A stretch of 64,000 bases of DNA from Rhizopus sp. PT2906 (taxonomy: Eukaryota > Mucoromycota > Mucoromycetes > Mucorales > Rhizopodaceae): NCBI GenBank assembly GCA_025529335.1, contig JAMYHX010000095.1, positions 62,001 through 126,000 of the forward strand. Direction: 5' to 3'. The position numbers and the translations under genes were made by a program. Positions 33,668-46,016 of this stretch are shown here, one piece after another; position 1 is the stretch's first letter, and each line of letters starts with the position of its first letter. The notes beneath the pieces are model-generated. The model did not search any database. It was not told where the DNA came from and saw only the letters and a program-made list of their open reading frames with translations.

Positions 33668-35595
33668 ATGTGTATTGTCCTTATTCTTAGTGTACTTTTG
33701 ATCCATCTGTACTGCTTTTCAAAAGCAGATGCTATAACTCTGAATGGCCGTATATACCCAGGTATGTGCTTATAAAATATATTTGCAACTAAGCACGGAC
33801 TGTTCCTTTTGTAGTGTGTACATACCTCAATAATCAGATATATTGCTATGGCGGAAATCAAACGCCAATTGTCAATGTTCTTATCGATCCAGGGTTTTAT
33901 ACTCTTAATTTAAGCAAGATACAGCTGCTTGACCAACTGGATTGGGAGCCTATCAAAGTAAAAAATGATTTTGTTCCTGAAAAAAGGCTCCAAACACAAT
34001 TTGCAGTACTCTCCAAAGGGACCCAGCTTTTACTCGAAGGTGGCAGACATGAAGTTCGCTTCGATAACACTATAGTTAATGATACAATCAGATACGATGC
34101 TCTAGAAAACATTTGGAAATCTGTTTCAAACAATTCACAGCTCATAGACACAGACGCTGCGTAAGGTATTCAAATAACAAAGACATTAGGATCTAATAGT
34201 GTCATAGAGACAATGGGGTTACAGTCAATCTACCATCGTCCACTGGAGATAGAGTCCTTTTTTTTAGAGGACCAAAGAAGTAAGCGATTGCAAATACACG
34301 CCTTTCTCGCTGACATTGTATTGAATAGCTCAAAGAACGCTACTTCATGTTCTAAAGGCTCTAGCTTGACAGAATACAATACTATGTCTAATGTAGATTT
34401 ATAAACATGCTCATTATGCATCATTAATTGACTTGCTAAACACTAGACTTGGAGTAACTTCACTTTGAATACAAATATACCAACCGACGCCATTTCTATT
34501 GGGTCGTCAGCTACTCTGGATCAAAAATCCGGCATTATCTATTTCTTTGGAGGGGCTCATGTTGACAGCTCATGCAATAACAACGTCTATTTGAATTTTA
34601 CAGCAGGGTATACATTTGATACTAAAAATGGAATATGGTCGCAGAACAATTATACATCAAATGACGGGAGATTTCCTTCACCAAGAGCTCAGTTCACTAC
34701 TGTACTTGGTACGAATAGTAATTTTTTAGTTGATTTAATTTATAACCCTTTAATAGCACCAAACTCGCGGCATATTATTTTATATGGTGGACAGAATGAC
34801 AATGAAGGTATGTTTAGTCTCTGAATACATATAATAGACTATGTTGACTCTTTTATAGTTGTCTCTGATTATCTTTATACACTCAATCTTGATAACAACA
34901 CCTGGACACATGTCAATTTGAATGCAACTGGTCAGATTCTCACAAGGGCATATCATTCAGGTGCGTTAACTTAATACTTTGTTATTCTTCTTGAACTTAT
35001 GGATATATAGCTGTTCTTGTAAATACGACACTTTTTATTCTTTTTGGATACCAGACAAAGGGAGCATTAGCTGCTGGTTCCATTGCGCTTGATGTATCTG
35101 ACGTGACAAACATACAGCTACTGAGCCAATACCCTCCTAGTATTGAGAATACTACCATGCCACAACAGCCAAGTACTACGTCTCAGCCTTCTCTGCCACC
35201 AAAAAGCTTATCTGCTGGAGCAAAAGCTGGTGTAGCTATTGGTGTCATCATTGGAGTAAGTATAACTGAAGAAGCTAAAAGGTTTCCATTCACAGCGTTG
35301 GCGCTTGTAGACAGCGGCAATTTTTGGTGTAGTCTTCTTATTATATCATAAAAGAGCGAAAAGGCTGACTCAATCAGCTTACCAAGCTCAAAAGAAAGTG
35401 GATATAAAAGATCCCGATGCTTTAGATTGGGACAAGATTGAAAATGAACATCTTGAACTTAAAAGACCTCCGGCACTAAACCAGCCTAGGCCAACATCTA
35501 GTCTGGTACGATTAACACCAGACGCTGATCCTAATAGCACGTACACCATTAATAAGGCAGAAGATATATCACAGACACCAGATGCACGTCTCTAA
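33668..35595 (+). CDS. Membrane-anchored kelch-repeat protein (intact copy)
   Basis: Eight exons (33668-33761, 33815-34160, 34208-34279, 34329-34392, 34447-34807, 34859-34960, 35011-35255, 35311-35595) join in phase to 522 residues. A hydrophobic signal peptide (CIVLILSVLLIHLYC) is followed by kelch-like blades: IYCYGGNQTPI, NTMSNTWSNFTLNT, GIIYFFGGAHVDSS, RHIILYGGQNDNE and LYTLNLDNNTWTHV. A Ser/Pro linker leads to a membrane helix (AGVAIGVIIGTAAIFGVVFL plus LYH) and a basic cytosolic tail with DALDWDKIENEHLELKRP. The layout suggests a secreted beta-propeller on one transmembrane segment. Ligand unknown. Several introns hide the frame, so it looks broken at first sight. A decayed duplicate follows at 36.8-38.9 kb. 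Confidence 0.75.
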
Positions 35596-36774
35596 TTTCT
35601 TTGTAGACACCTACCACAAATGAATCCAGTGATAAGAAATGCATAATAGACTCTGTCAACTATAGATTGTATACGTAATATAAATAACGCCCTTAACAAG
35701 AATAAAGCATCAGGTTATATCATTATTAGATCAAGCGGCTTATCACCAACGATGAAGGTTGATCTGATTTAAGGAAAAAACCCTTTGTTGACAATCATAT
35801 GCATATAAGCAAAGGCGTGCTATTAAAACGCATGAGCCAATAGAGGGTCGCCTTGACTGTTATTGGAACGGACTAGCCAATGAAATGTTATTGATTGAAT
35901 AACCGACTGCCAACGCTTTAGAATATTTCTGACTTTTTTCTCCCTGTGAAGATGCTTTGGCATTGGCTCTGTTCATCCTTTAGAGAACTGAACATGCTCT
36001 CTGTTCACGCTGTAACCCTAGTACAGTCATGTTGGTGATTCAAGTGGCTTGCAGATTCCTGGGCTGGCTACACTTGTGTGGCCTAGTAACCGCTCGCCCG
36101 TTATCTGTGAACAGAGAAATGCTCTCTAAGTGTGGCTTCTCGAATAAATGCTTATGCTGTTACTAGGCAGCATCGAACCAAAAGCTATTTTGGATAGTTT
36201 GCTGAGTCAAGACCATCTTCTGAGCTTGCGAGACGACTGGTAGATGAGGTTGGGGCCTATTGATAGCTATCTGTTGGCAGTCTGTCAATCCAGACTTGTC
36301 TGGGGCTGTTCAGCTTGTGCTTTCTAGGTTTTTCAGGTGTATAAGTTCAGTCTTGATACATCACCACTTTTTACAAGGTATATACACCATTGACATTCAG
36401 TGTATACCTTCTTTTTTTTTTTTGGGACCATATGTACTCTTACCTTCCCATGGTTGATCCTGTTAATCAAGACTTTATCGTCTTGAGAACTGAAAGGAGT
36501 ACGCTTTTATTATAAATAAATGTAAATGAAAAAAAGTTGGTTAATAAATGACGCGCTTTATTTTATTTAATACGACGTAAAATGCCGTGTTGTTACTTTT
36601 ACTATCCTTGATATTACTATAAGTCTATTTATTATCACTGACAAAAGTGAACATTTTGCTGGCCGATTCAATAGAAAAAGTAGTAATACATTAAGAATCG
36701 AGTTCTGTTCAATGTTACATTTGGAGTGCAAACAAGAATAAAATGGCAGTAAACCGCCTTTTCAGTTAAACAGA
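35596..36774. other. Spacer between the two kelch copies
   Basis: No gene recognised. A GC-richer block at about 35940-36350 has short open frames without family resemblance, possibly repeat-derived. A near-perfect inverted repeat lies at 36375-36410 (listed separately). Confidence 0.45.
36375..36410. repeat. Short inverted repeat able to form a hairpin
   Basis: aaggtatatacac (36375-36387) faces gtgtatacctt (36400-36410) across a 12-base loop, followed by a T-run. In RNA the arms would pair over about 11 bp. It may be a terminator-like or element-end hairpin; no function can be assigned. Confidence 0.5.
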
Positions 36775-38872
36775 ATGAATATACACTGTAGGATTGTGTT
36801 ATATTTAAGTTGGTATTGTATACTTGCGTCTATTGTTATTGCTATTTCACTACCTAGTCGCATGTATCCTGGTACATCTTTATGTAATAAAAGCTACTAC
36901 TCTATTGACGTATGTTTTTTACAGCATGTGCGTACTTAAGTAGCAAAATTTACTGCTTTGGAGAACTCAATATGCAAGCACAAATTCTACAAACCCAGAT
37001 ATCTACTCTCTTGACTTAGATTACAGCAGCCCTGTATCAGTTAACGCCATGAACTTACACTGGAAGAAAGTTCCCCTTAACAACTTTGCTCCTGAAAGAA
37101 GGGCCAATCCTCAGTTTACAGCATTATCTGACAGTAGGAGACTGTTCATCGACAGCGGATATGCCATGCATCTGATAAACCATATCATTATATTCGATTA
37201 TGACAATATTTGGCAGAAGCTACCAGATTTTTCTGGCGGAAAAACAAAGGTATGCTTGATCATAGATAGTCTGATATCTAACAGCTTTACAGAGCTGATA
37301 TATGTGCAGTAGCTGTGCCTTCAGATACAGGTGATACTGTTGTTGTATTTGGTGATGAAGTAGTAAAAGCGACCCCTGCTGTTATTGGAAATAAAACGTA
37401 AGAGAATACATATACATGTTAGAAAACGCTTCAAAACGGTATATTGTAGCGTTGAGTCACATGCTGGTCTATCTTTAATTTAATAGTGCAATATATCACA
37501 CTTCATCCCAGGTAAATAGGCTGCTTTAGGTAAGAAAGGTCATTTTTACCTGTTTGTCACAGACTTGGGCTTATCTCTCACCGCAAATCAATGTACCACT
37601 GAATCAAATTTCTTATGAGCATTCAACAACGCTCCATTCAAGTTCAGGTATCATATACTACTTGGAGGGAGAAACCATGATAGTAAAATATTAACGCTGT
37701 ATATACCAAGTACAGTTGCTTGTCCATTTCTACCCGAATGAAGTTGACTTCCAGCTGAGGCAGTGTAATTGTTTTGACCCCACGTCATTTTTTTGGTATC
37801 AAACATGAACCCCCATCGGAGACTAGCAACAGTAACATAGCCCTTACTATGTGATAATAACTTAAATGTAGCTCCTGGTTCTCAGCATATCATCATGTAT
37901 GATGGGCATAGTGATTTAGAAGGTAAAAGGAGCATCAAAAAGTAGGACAAATGTTGGATCTAAATAGTGCTTTCTGATTTTATGTATACTCTGAACCTCA
38001 ATAATAACAAATGAATGCAAGCCAACATGGAGACTGACATCAATGATCTTCAAAGGGCCTATCATTCAGGTATTTCTGTATTTCAGTAGCCTTTGTTAAA
38101 CATACTTACTCGGTGTATTTTAGCCATTCTAGTCAATACTACACTTTTCATTCTTTTCGGAATGAATATGAATGCTACTTTTTCCACAAAATATATTTGC
38201 TTATAATGTAGCTGATGTGTCAAATATACATCAACTTGATTACTACTCTTCTGGTGCAATCAACACAAGCACTACTCTAGGTCAGCCTAGTCCCTTAGCT
38301 TCTTCCATACCACTTCCTGGCGTTAATCCTTTATCAGTAGGAGCAAAGGCTGGTATAGATGTTGGATCAATTATGGCGTAAGTCTATTATTTTTAAAAAT
38401 AATATTCTTTTACTCATCCTGTTCTCTTCAGGCAGTAGCAATCTTTAGTGTACTCTTTCTTCTCTGTCGTAAAAAGTTAATGAAATATATGCAGCCATCA
38501 GCTCGGGATCCTGATGAGCAGATAATGGATGAAATGAATACCTTGGATTGAAATAATATTGAACGGCAGTACTTTGAGCTAGATGCGCCTTCTACAACAA
38601 CAGTAGCAGAATCTCTTTATAGGACTTCTACAGGTCAACAAGTATTGTCCCCTAATGCTAATATAAACAGCACATACAATATTTCTAAATCAATAGTGAA
38701 ATCGCAAACACCGAATGTATTAGCAATCAGTACGACAGAGGGTTTAGCACGGACGTTAAACGCGTCAACTACTCACAAAGAGCAAGATATCTTGCAAGCA
38801 TCGAACGTTCAGGCTACCCACGTAGCGAGAGATCCGTCACAGCCGCCTGATATTGTAACAAAGCAACCTTGA
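36775..38872 (+). pseudogene. Decayed duplicate of the membrane kelch gene
   Basis: Copies of nearly every part of the upstream gene can be followed in the same order: a signal-peptide-like start MNIHCRIVLYLSWYCIL, RMYP|ACAYLSSKIYCFG across an intron, FAPERRANPQFTALSDS, PGSQHIIMYDGHSDLE, LSDFMYTLNLNNN, RAYHS, AGIDVGSIMA and a tail with FELDAPSTTT and NINSTYNISK. Lesions: a one-base frameshift at about 36960-36975 (IYCFGE versus family GG), and two conserved Trp codons changed to TGA, at about 38012 (NNNK*) and 38549 (MNTLD*). The middle (37440-37800) is heavily scrambled. The tail is longer than in the intact copy. Confidence 0.8.
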
Positions 38873-39161
38873 ATTTAGACACTAATAGAAGAGTTGATGA
38901 CTTACAGTAGATAGACGTAGAGTGCATGGCTATGAGCATGTTTTTTTGTCCTGTACTGAAATCTTTTTAATGGTATATTGGTCCTATTTGTCTTTTTGCT
39001 TATTTATTTTTATTGGAGCTTAAAGAAAGCAATAGCTGTTAAGGAAGTACGTTTTAAAGGCATGATTATATATAGATCCTATAATGGAGATGACTATATA
39101 CATCAGCTGAAAAAAGGTAATAAAAATGTAAAGTATATACTGAAAAAAGAGGTGTTTATTA

Positions 39162-40074
39162 TTACTGTGGTATTGTGTCCTTGTGTTCTCCACTGAGCAA
39201 CCTGTAAAACTCTGTATGTGATTGTTCCATTTCAAAGAGCATCTGCCTTGCTTGTTCCTCTGTAATTTCATCGCTTGCTTTCATCGAATGTAAGGTAATC
39301 AACCATTGTCGAATCCTTTGCTTTCCTTCAAAATCAGCAGGCAAGGTCGGTACTTTATTTAACGATTGGATTAAGTCTGCAAGGATAGGATGAAGTTCAT
39401 CCACTGCATATCGGTTTAATCGTAGCGTATCCATAAGTGTAATAAAATGCTGATAACTGGTTAGAATCATGTAGTGTTTCGTTTCTAATAATCTGCTTAC
39501 CTGAACGCTCTCTGCAATGTATTTCGCAGATTTACCCATATCGTTCTTATTGTCGCCAATAGCATGTTCATAGGTTGCAGGTACACCAATCTTGAACCTA
39601 TTAAGTGCTGCAGGGCAACTTAACTTTTGTATTTCTCGAGATTCATCAGTTACACTTTCTAATACACAAGTTTATGCATAAACAGTTACCTTGTAGTCGT
39701 TCATAAAGCTTTCAAGGTCTGTTACTGAGTCTGATAAAAAGTTGAGGGTTGTCTTATATTTTGCGATAAGGTTGGTACACTGTGGGGTGTATTCTTCTGG
39801 TGTAATAGAATCTCTGACAAACGCTTTTTCCAAATGTTCCATCAAGACAATGATGGAGTAAAGGTCAGCCATGTTGTCATATTTATCTCTTTCTTTATTG
39901 TTTGTGAATAAACGAACTTCCTACAGATGCGACTTTTTTAGTCCTATAGTCTCTTCTTTCTTTAAGACATACTTCGTCAACATTGATGCCTAATGTACAG
40001 TGAATATAGTCTAATTACACAGTATGGTTTACTTGATTACCTTGAAAATAGCTTGGATTAGACGAGACTTCCAT
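39162..40074 (-). CDS. VPS28: ESCRT-I subunit VPS28
   Basis: Five exons (40041-40074, 39973-39989, 39690-39920, 39501-39623, 39162-39449) join in phase to 230 residues, the normal VPS28 length. It reads MEVSSNPSYFQGINVDEEVR, then NNKERDKYDNMADLYSIIVL, LSCPAALNRFKIGVPATYEH, and after the third intron HFITLMDTLRLNRYAVDELH plus PILADLIQSLNKVPTLPADF. The N-terminal core and the C-terminal four-helix domain are both complete. VPS28 binds Vps23/Tsg101 and Vps37 in ESCRT-I and links to ESCRT-II/III in multivesicular-body sorting. The 17-nt second exon is a microexon. The start was chosen to restore the EEVRLF..ERDKYDNMADLY block. Confidence 0.95.
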
Positions 40075-41068
40075 AATTTAAAAGAGAAAATGCCCATAAC
40101 AACCTCTCAACCAGTCATGAGTACTTATTCGACGGCACCATTAAAACTCCACATCAAGCTTGATAAGAGTGTGTTCCTACAGTCTTTCTGGAAAGTGAAG
40201 TCGCACCACAGTGCTTTTTCTGTTTTCCATCGCTTCCTATTGCTATTTATACTCAAGTTTACCCAATATAGATTATACCTATGCAGTCTATTACGTAAAT
40301 AGGACTATATTGAAAAAGGATAGGAAACCATGGCAATAAAGCACTCTGATAAAGAAGTATATACGCAAATGGCCTCTCCCTTTGAATAAAGAAGAGCTTT
40401 GCATGTAAAGCCTACTTTTCTGAACGCGTATCAGTTTATTACATTTTCCCATTACTAAAGCTTGTAACTATCCAGTCATAAACTACTTCTTTTAATAGCA
40501 TCTAAGCTTTTATATAAAAAGGAGCATGTAAACTTCTTGTTCAATAGTCCTTTTTCAAACAGATCATTTGTGGTAAAGAGTAAGTCATCTACATCTTGTA
40601 TGTATTAGTTTTGGCGTATTTATTAGATGTAATGATGCTTATTGCACTTGTGGTCAGGTCTATCTATCTTTTATATGAGTATGCTATAGAAAAAGATTTT
40701 AGTATTACTTCTATTATCGAATGCCTGGTACTTCTTCTGTTTGATAAATATAGAATGTTTTGGTGATTTTTTTGTCACTGTTACACTCCTTTTTTTGAGT
40801 ATCTCTTGCAAACCAATAACAAATGCATTTTATGGGAGGTTGTTAGATGTCACCTAGCAACAAGTAGACATAGCAGCAGAGCATCTTTTAGCATCTAATT
40901 GATCTATCACACATTCTTTTATTCATTTATATTCTTAAATGAACCATTTACCAGCTAATTAACTTAAATTTCTTCCTTTACCACGTGTAACCTAATTAAA
41001 GGGTCCAGACGTTATTTTGTCGTTTTTGATCCCCCTTTTTTTCTCTCTTATTTTTCTTTTTCGTATAA
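40075..41068. other. Intergenic between divergent VPS28 and BAR-SH3 genes
   Basis: About 1 kb of AT-rich sequence with short frames only. It must hold both promoters. A ccccctttttttctctc pyrimidine tract lies just upstream of the BAR-SH3 ATG. No RNA gene recognised. Confidence 0.5.
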
Positions 41069-42683
41069 ATGATTAAAAATATTGGTAAACTAAAGCAGGT
41101 AAAGCATACAAAGAAAAATGACAAAAGGGGGCTTCAACTAAGTACGTACACATATACACAGTGGACAGGTGAAAAACTGGGATCAGCCAAGATCACCTTG
41201 CAGACTGAAGACTTTCAGCGACTTGAAGTAGAAACAGATAGAAAGAGGATAGCCTTTGAGAAGGTGCATGCAGCAGCCAATATTATGCAGACACAGTTAG
41301 CCAAACGTAAGCCATCACCTGAGGATAATTATAAGTCAAAGAGGCTTCCTGGTGATATCTTGGGTGTCTGTTGGGCTAACTATGGTAACGAGTTTAACGG
41401 CGATGCATCATTAGGTATGTGTGTATTTAAGAAAGGGGGGAGGATGAGAGATGTAAAAGATGAAAAACTTATGCGTATATCATAGGTGTCGCCTTGAATA
41501 ACTTTGGCCATGCTCAGAGTAAATTGGCAGAGTGTCAGGACGACTTTGCCAGTTCGATGAAGTATGATTACTTGGAGAAGTTGGAAGAAGGCATGAATCA
41601 GTTTAAAGAGTATCAAGCACTTCGTAAAAAGCTTGAATCACGTCGATTGGATTACGACGCTAAATTGGCTCGTTTACAAAAATCGAAAAAGGAAAAACCG
41701 GAGCTTGAACAGGAGATGCAAGCAGCCAAATTAAAATACGAAGAAACAGAGTACGACGTTATACAAAAGCTGGCGTCGCTACAAGAGTTTGAAGACGAGC
41801 ATTGTATTGCTCTTGAGCACTTACTGGACTTGCAGATACAGTATCTTAGTCGCTCACTAGAGATTGTGCAGCAAGTAAAATCAAATTGGGGAAAGGGAAC
41901 ACCTTCAGTTGTGCACGCTAGTAAAACAAAGATGACAGCCGTCTCTCGTATGGATCTGAGTAGACAAGCCAGTACAGATCATTTATCACCCAGGCTAGTT
42001 CCTTCCAGCACGGTCCGAAAACTATCTCAGGATGACGGTATCCGTCAACCACCGCCAGTACTACCTCGCAAACGATGTAAGTTATAGATCATAGAGCCAT
42101 AATATTTATTAATGATACTGTAGCACAATCTTCACCACCCAAGAGAAAGGCACTCTATGACTTTACAGCAAACAGCCCTGACGAACTCTCGTTCAAGTCA
42201 AACGATATTATTCAAGTAGTAGAGGAGGTTGACGAAGGTTGGTGGTTAGGAGAGCTGGACGGTCGACGGGGCATTTTCCCGGTCAATTACACAGAGGCGG
42301 TGACAAACCCGCCCATTCCTGCCAGACCTCCCTTGACATCGTCATCATCTTCACGCAGTCAAATATTTGTGGATGAACCCGAAACACTAGCTGAATCACC
42401 CTTTACTGACAACTATCGTCGTCCTCAGCAATCACCTGCGGCTTCACCTACCCCTCACCGCATTGCACCACCTCCGCCTGCCTCTCGTACACCGCCTGTC
42501 ATGCAAACATCCAGAAGTAACACGACCATTCGCACTACACCCAATACACCCCAATTTAAAGTTACCAGCGACTACTTTGGATCTGCCCCTTCTGCTTCCG
42601 TTTGTGGCGAATGCGGATGCGATGAGTTTGCAGCCAACGTGTTTAAAAAGGGACATTGCAACAATTGCTTCCATAAACATTAA
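41069..42683 (+). CDS. BAR-SH3 membrane-remodelling adaptor with Cys-rich tail
   Basis: Four exons (41069-41098, 41162-41414, 41486-42076, 42124-42683) join to about 477 residues. Residues 1 to about 235 form a BAR domain: MIKNIGKLKQWTGEKLGSAK, FQRLEVETDRKRIAFEKVHA, VALNNFGHAQSKLAECQDDF and long helices such as LEQEMQAAKLKYEETEYDVI. After a Ser/Pro linker comes an SH3 domain: KALYDFTANSPDELSFKSND, EGWWLGELDGRRGIFPVNYT. A Pro-rich tail ends in CGECGCDEFAANVFKKGHCN plus NCFHKH, a possible small zinc site. It resembles endophilin/amphiphysin-type proteins that bend membranes and recruit actin or dynamin in endocytosis. The first intron is in frame and stop-free. Confidence 0.9.
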
Positions 42684-43273
42684 AAAAGTGAGATATCTGT
42701 ATAATAAAACCGACTTCTGCTGCTGCTTGTATGTAGCATTGCTAGTTATCTTTGTAAATTATATGCTTGCAAATCTGTTTATATCTAAGAGGATATCTCT
42801 GAAGGATCGATAATATATGTTTAATAGATCAATTTATTACAAAAAATTGTAAATTATAACTATTCTATTCTCTATAATCAGTATCATTGTTCCATTCAGG
42901 GATATTAAATAAATGTGAATAGTCAACTTGCAAACTTATTCATAATCTAGTCCCCCTTGTGTACGCTTGTCTAATCTATATTTCAAATCGTTCAAAAACA
43001 TTTTTTACCTTCTCAATTTAGGATAAAAGCCTCTATGAACTTGATCATACATATTGTCACAATAGATGATCTCTATTAGTGCCCGCTGACTTGGACAAAA
43101 ATTTCCTTAATTGGTTCCAGCGAGACTGTAACACCCTGACTCAATCTTTTATAGCGTATCTCTTTTACTGTTTTCTTTTTCTGATGCCCAAAAAGGCTTT
43201 TAGCCTCTTGTATTTTTATTGATCTGACCCGGGCAAAGCTATAGATTTGCTAATAAGCACCCATTACGGCCAT
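42684..43273. other. Intergenic between convergent genes
   Basis: AT-rich; only 3' UTR-like sequence seen. No open frame with family resemblance. Confidence 0.5.
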
Positions 43274-43532
43274 TCAATTTTTAATAAAATAATGTTTAAA
43301 TGTATTACTATGACTATTGCTATTGCTGCTATTGTTGCAGCGATATGATGATAACCGAGATACCGGTCGATAATGATCTATGCTACTGCGTGAACGCATA
43401 AAAGAAGGCCTCCTGTCCTTATATAGTCGGTTATATCGTTGTTGATGCTGTTGTTGTTGTTGTTGTTGTTGATGCTGTGGTAGATGATGCTGCTGTTGTA
43501 GTGGTTGTGGCGGTTGCGGTTGATGCTGTGGT

Positions 43533-43567
<35 letters not shown>

Positions 43568-43574
43568 CTGCTGC

Positions 43575-43605
<31 letters not shown>

Positions 43606-43957
43606 GCTTGGACAATAAATCCTTCATTGTCTGAAATAACTTGTGCTTCTCTTCCTGAAGTTGCTTTATTCTCTGACGAATTGCTTCTGTATCCAGTGAT
43701 GGCTCTTTAGTACAAGGAGACAAAGGAGGAGAAGAGATTGGCTCTTTAGAAGATAGGTCGATAAGTGCATTCATCACTTGGTCTGTCGATAGTTTGTCAC
43801 TTTCATAAGCTTCGATAGGAGGGGAAGGTAAACCGTTATCTAGGCATATTTGTTGCTTTTTCTCGTTGCGTTGTTTAATACGTTGAGCAATAGAAGTACG
43901 TATGGCACGAATATTGGTTGGAGGTTGAAATTCAAAACTGTTTTGCTCGATTGACAT
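43274..43957 (-). CDS. Polyglutamine-rich hypothetical protein
   Basis: Single exon of 227 residues on the minus strand, starting MSIEQNSFEFQPPTNIRAIR. The N-terminal half has helical segments (TSIAQRIKQRNEKKQQI, TEAIRQRIKQLQEEKHKLFQ) and Ser/Pro stretches (SSPPLSPCTKE). Residues about 113-170 are an almost uninterrupted Gln tract with Pro and His, encoded by mixed CAA/CAG (43440-43610). The tail is Ser/Asn-rich. The helix right before the Gln tract suggests a coiled coil, a common setting for polyQ in fungal transcription or mRNA regulators. No family is recognised. Confidence 0.65.
43440..43613 (-). repeat. CAG/CAA (polyGln) repeat tract
   Basis: On the minus strand about 58 codons are mostly CAA and CAG, with blocks of pure CAG (about 43555-43576) and pure CAA (about 43577-43606). 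The mix suggests slippage followed by point changes; length is likely polymorphic. Confidence 0.8.
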
Positions 43958-45380
43958 GAGTTAGGAAGATAGTGACAACAGTGACAGCGATAGTAGGAAT
44001 AAAGAAAAGAAAAGAAAAGAAAAGAAATAAAGGAAAAAACTTTTTGTTACTTTAAATACCCTTCTTCACATTTATAGAAAAAAAGAAATTATGTGGGAAG
44101 ACACACAGACAAAAGCGTCATTTGAGGCTCCTCTCTGCACTTTGTGCCGGCAACCAAGATATACGGAGTTTTAAATTCGATGCGACTTAATGATTGGTAG
44201 GAGTCTACTTAAAACAGTTTAGGTTGGATAGAAGTATAGTTAGACTCCGCCACGGGTTCAGCCTTTGGAAGTTGTTCCATTTTATTTGTCTGGATGGCTT
44301 TCGCCCTTTCTTCAATTCCTTCATTTCGAAATTAATGACTACAAATATATGCAACTGTATCTTTAATGCTTAGAAAAGTACGTGTTCTTCAGAGTGCGAA
44401 TGACTTAAAGAGCAATTATAGTATAAATTGTATAACATAAACCCCCTCCTTTGACTAATAAAGTGAGAGAAGTGTTTATTTCGCAACTATTAAAACAACG
44501 TTTTCACTCTGCTCTTGTTTCCATATTCACAATTCTCATTAATGATTTTCGTGTTGCTTTTTTAAACAAGGAACTAAGGTTATCATTTTTTGTCAGTGAA
44601 CCTTGTCTGTGCACATTGAACACCAGAAGTACTATGGAGACAAATAATGCAAAATTAATTATAAATCATTACACAATCATCTCGTCTTACAATAAGTAAT
44701 CACTTGATTCAGTTTCCAATTGAAATAGGCATCTAAAAAACCACTTGTTCTTTTTCTTTGAATATTTGATATCAAGCAATTAGTTCAAGGCAAACTCCAT
44801 TGTATTGTACTTTTTAATGAACCTTGAACTGTATCAAGCATTTGTTACCAACAATACCATTAGTGTTTGTAGCATTCAAAATGCTTGATTTTCTGCAATG
44901 ATAACGATTGAAGAACTGTTAATACGACGATAATATCAGCATTAAGAAGAAGAACAAAGAAATGCAGGAAGCTTAGGAAGTTCCTCCTTGAACAGTAGCA
45001 AAAAGAAACGATCGATCAGCGGGAAATAGTACTCCCTAATAATGATAATGAATGATCAACAGCCTAAAATGATGATCACTTAAATACTTTTATATTGGCT
45101 GTATGTAAAAAGAAAAAGTATATACATAGAGAATATGGACAATACCATACTGAAGTAACCTTTTGTAAGTGATGGAAAAGATATTAGTATATGTTGGTTA
45201 GTTTATTTTAGTTTGTGTACTTGTCATGATACAGAACTGTCTGATATTTTACTGATAAAGATACCAATAATCCCAATAGAGCAGCCGTTAATCAGCATCT
45301 CACCAAACGTTTGAAGAATTTTTTCTTGTGGTTATCCGCTGTCGCTATCATATTTCCTCCCGCTTCATCTGCCAGATGCC
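43958..45380. other. Gene-poor region
   Basis: Upstream of the polyQ gene there are tandem aaaag units (about 44002-44026) and a T/A-rich leader. From 44200 to 45380 only short frames occur, none with recognisable motifs. Confidence 0.45.
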
Positions 45381-45403
45381 AACACCATTTTTGACAGCAG
45401 AAC

Positions 45404-46016
45404 TATGCTACATGGCGTACAGAATGACAACCCGACTATAAGAGATCCTTCCTCACAGCAAAACATCAATTATTTGGCGGCCCTTCACTCTCATCAAGAC
45501 CTCAAGCTCTCAACATTAGCCATCTACACATATTCCTTCTTTACCACTGATCAGCGAAGCACTAAACGTTCCGAAACACACATGACCTTTATTAAAGCGT
45601 CCAAAGTCAAAATCATTTTGCCATGAGGAGATCATCCAAGAGAGTTTCGTTGAAAGCCTTGAATTTGACTGTCATGACTTCAAAGGAAAAACACCAAGGG
45701 TCCCGCGTTACCAAGACGATCACGATTAATCTACATCCAAATCCTTTCCTCTGCCTTGCCAAGGTATACAAAGCCCACGTCTATTGCATCACTTCGGACA
45801 AGTGCTACACGGCTCATCCAGTCTTCCCCACCTTCTTAGTTGGCCACTTATAATCGATTGGGTCCGAATGCATCTCAAAGTATATTCAACATATCATGAA
45901 ACATATAGGCACCCCTGTTCCCACGAACACAGCTTTAGGTGCTACACTGAATATGCAGCCAGATATCTCAGTCAACAATGTCCTAGTAGATGATGGATTT
46001 TGGTATAATACAGAAT
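45404..46016 (+). pseudogene. Crypton-like tyrosine recombinase relic
   Basis: Three plus-strand frame pieces read as the catalytic half of a eukaryotic tyrosine recombinase: LKLSTLAIYTYSFFTTDQRS; KALNLTVMTSKEKHQGSRVT then KTITINLHPNPFLC and CYTAHPVFP; and, in another frame, GSECISKYIQHIMKHIGTPV with ALGATLNMQPDISVNNVLVD, ending in a stop at 46014-46016. The order and the ISKYIQ..ALGAT....ISVxxVL block fit Crypton/YR-type recombinases. At least two frameshifts and an in-frame TGA disrupt it, and the catalytic Arg/Tyr positions are not intact. Inactive relic. Confidence 0.55.

Noticed and set aside
43477..43710. Plus-strand Val/Ala-rich open frame
   Set aside because: It is the complement of the CAG/CAA repeat of the minus-strand polyGln gene.
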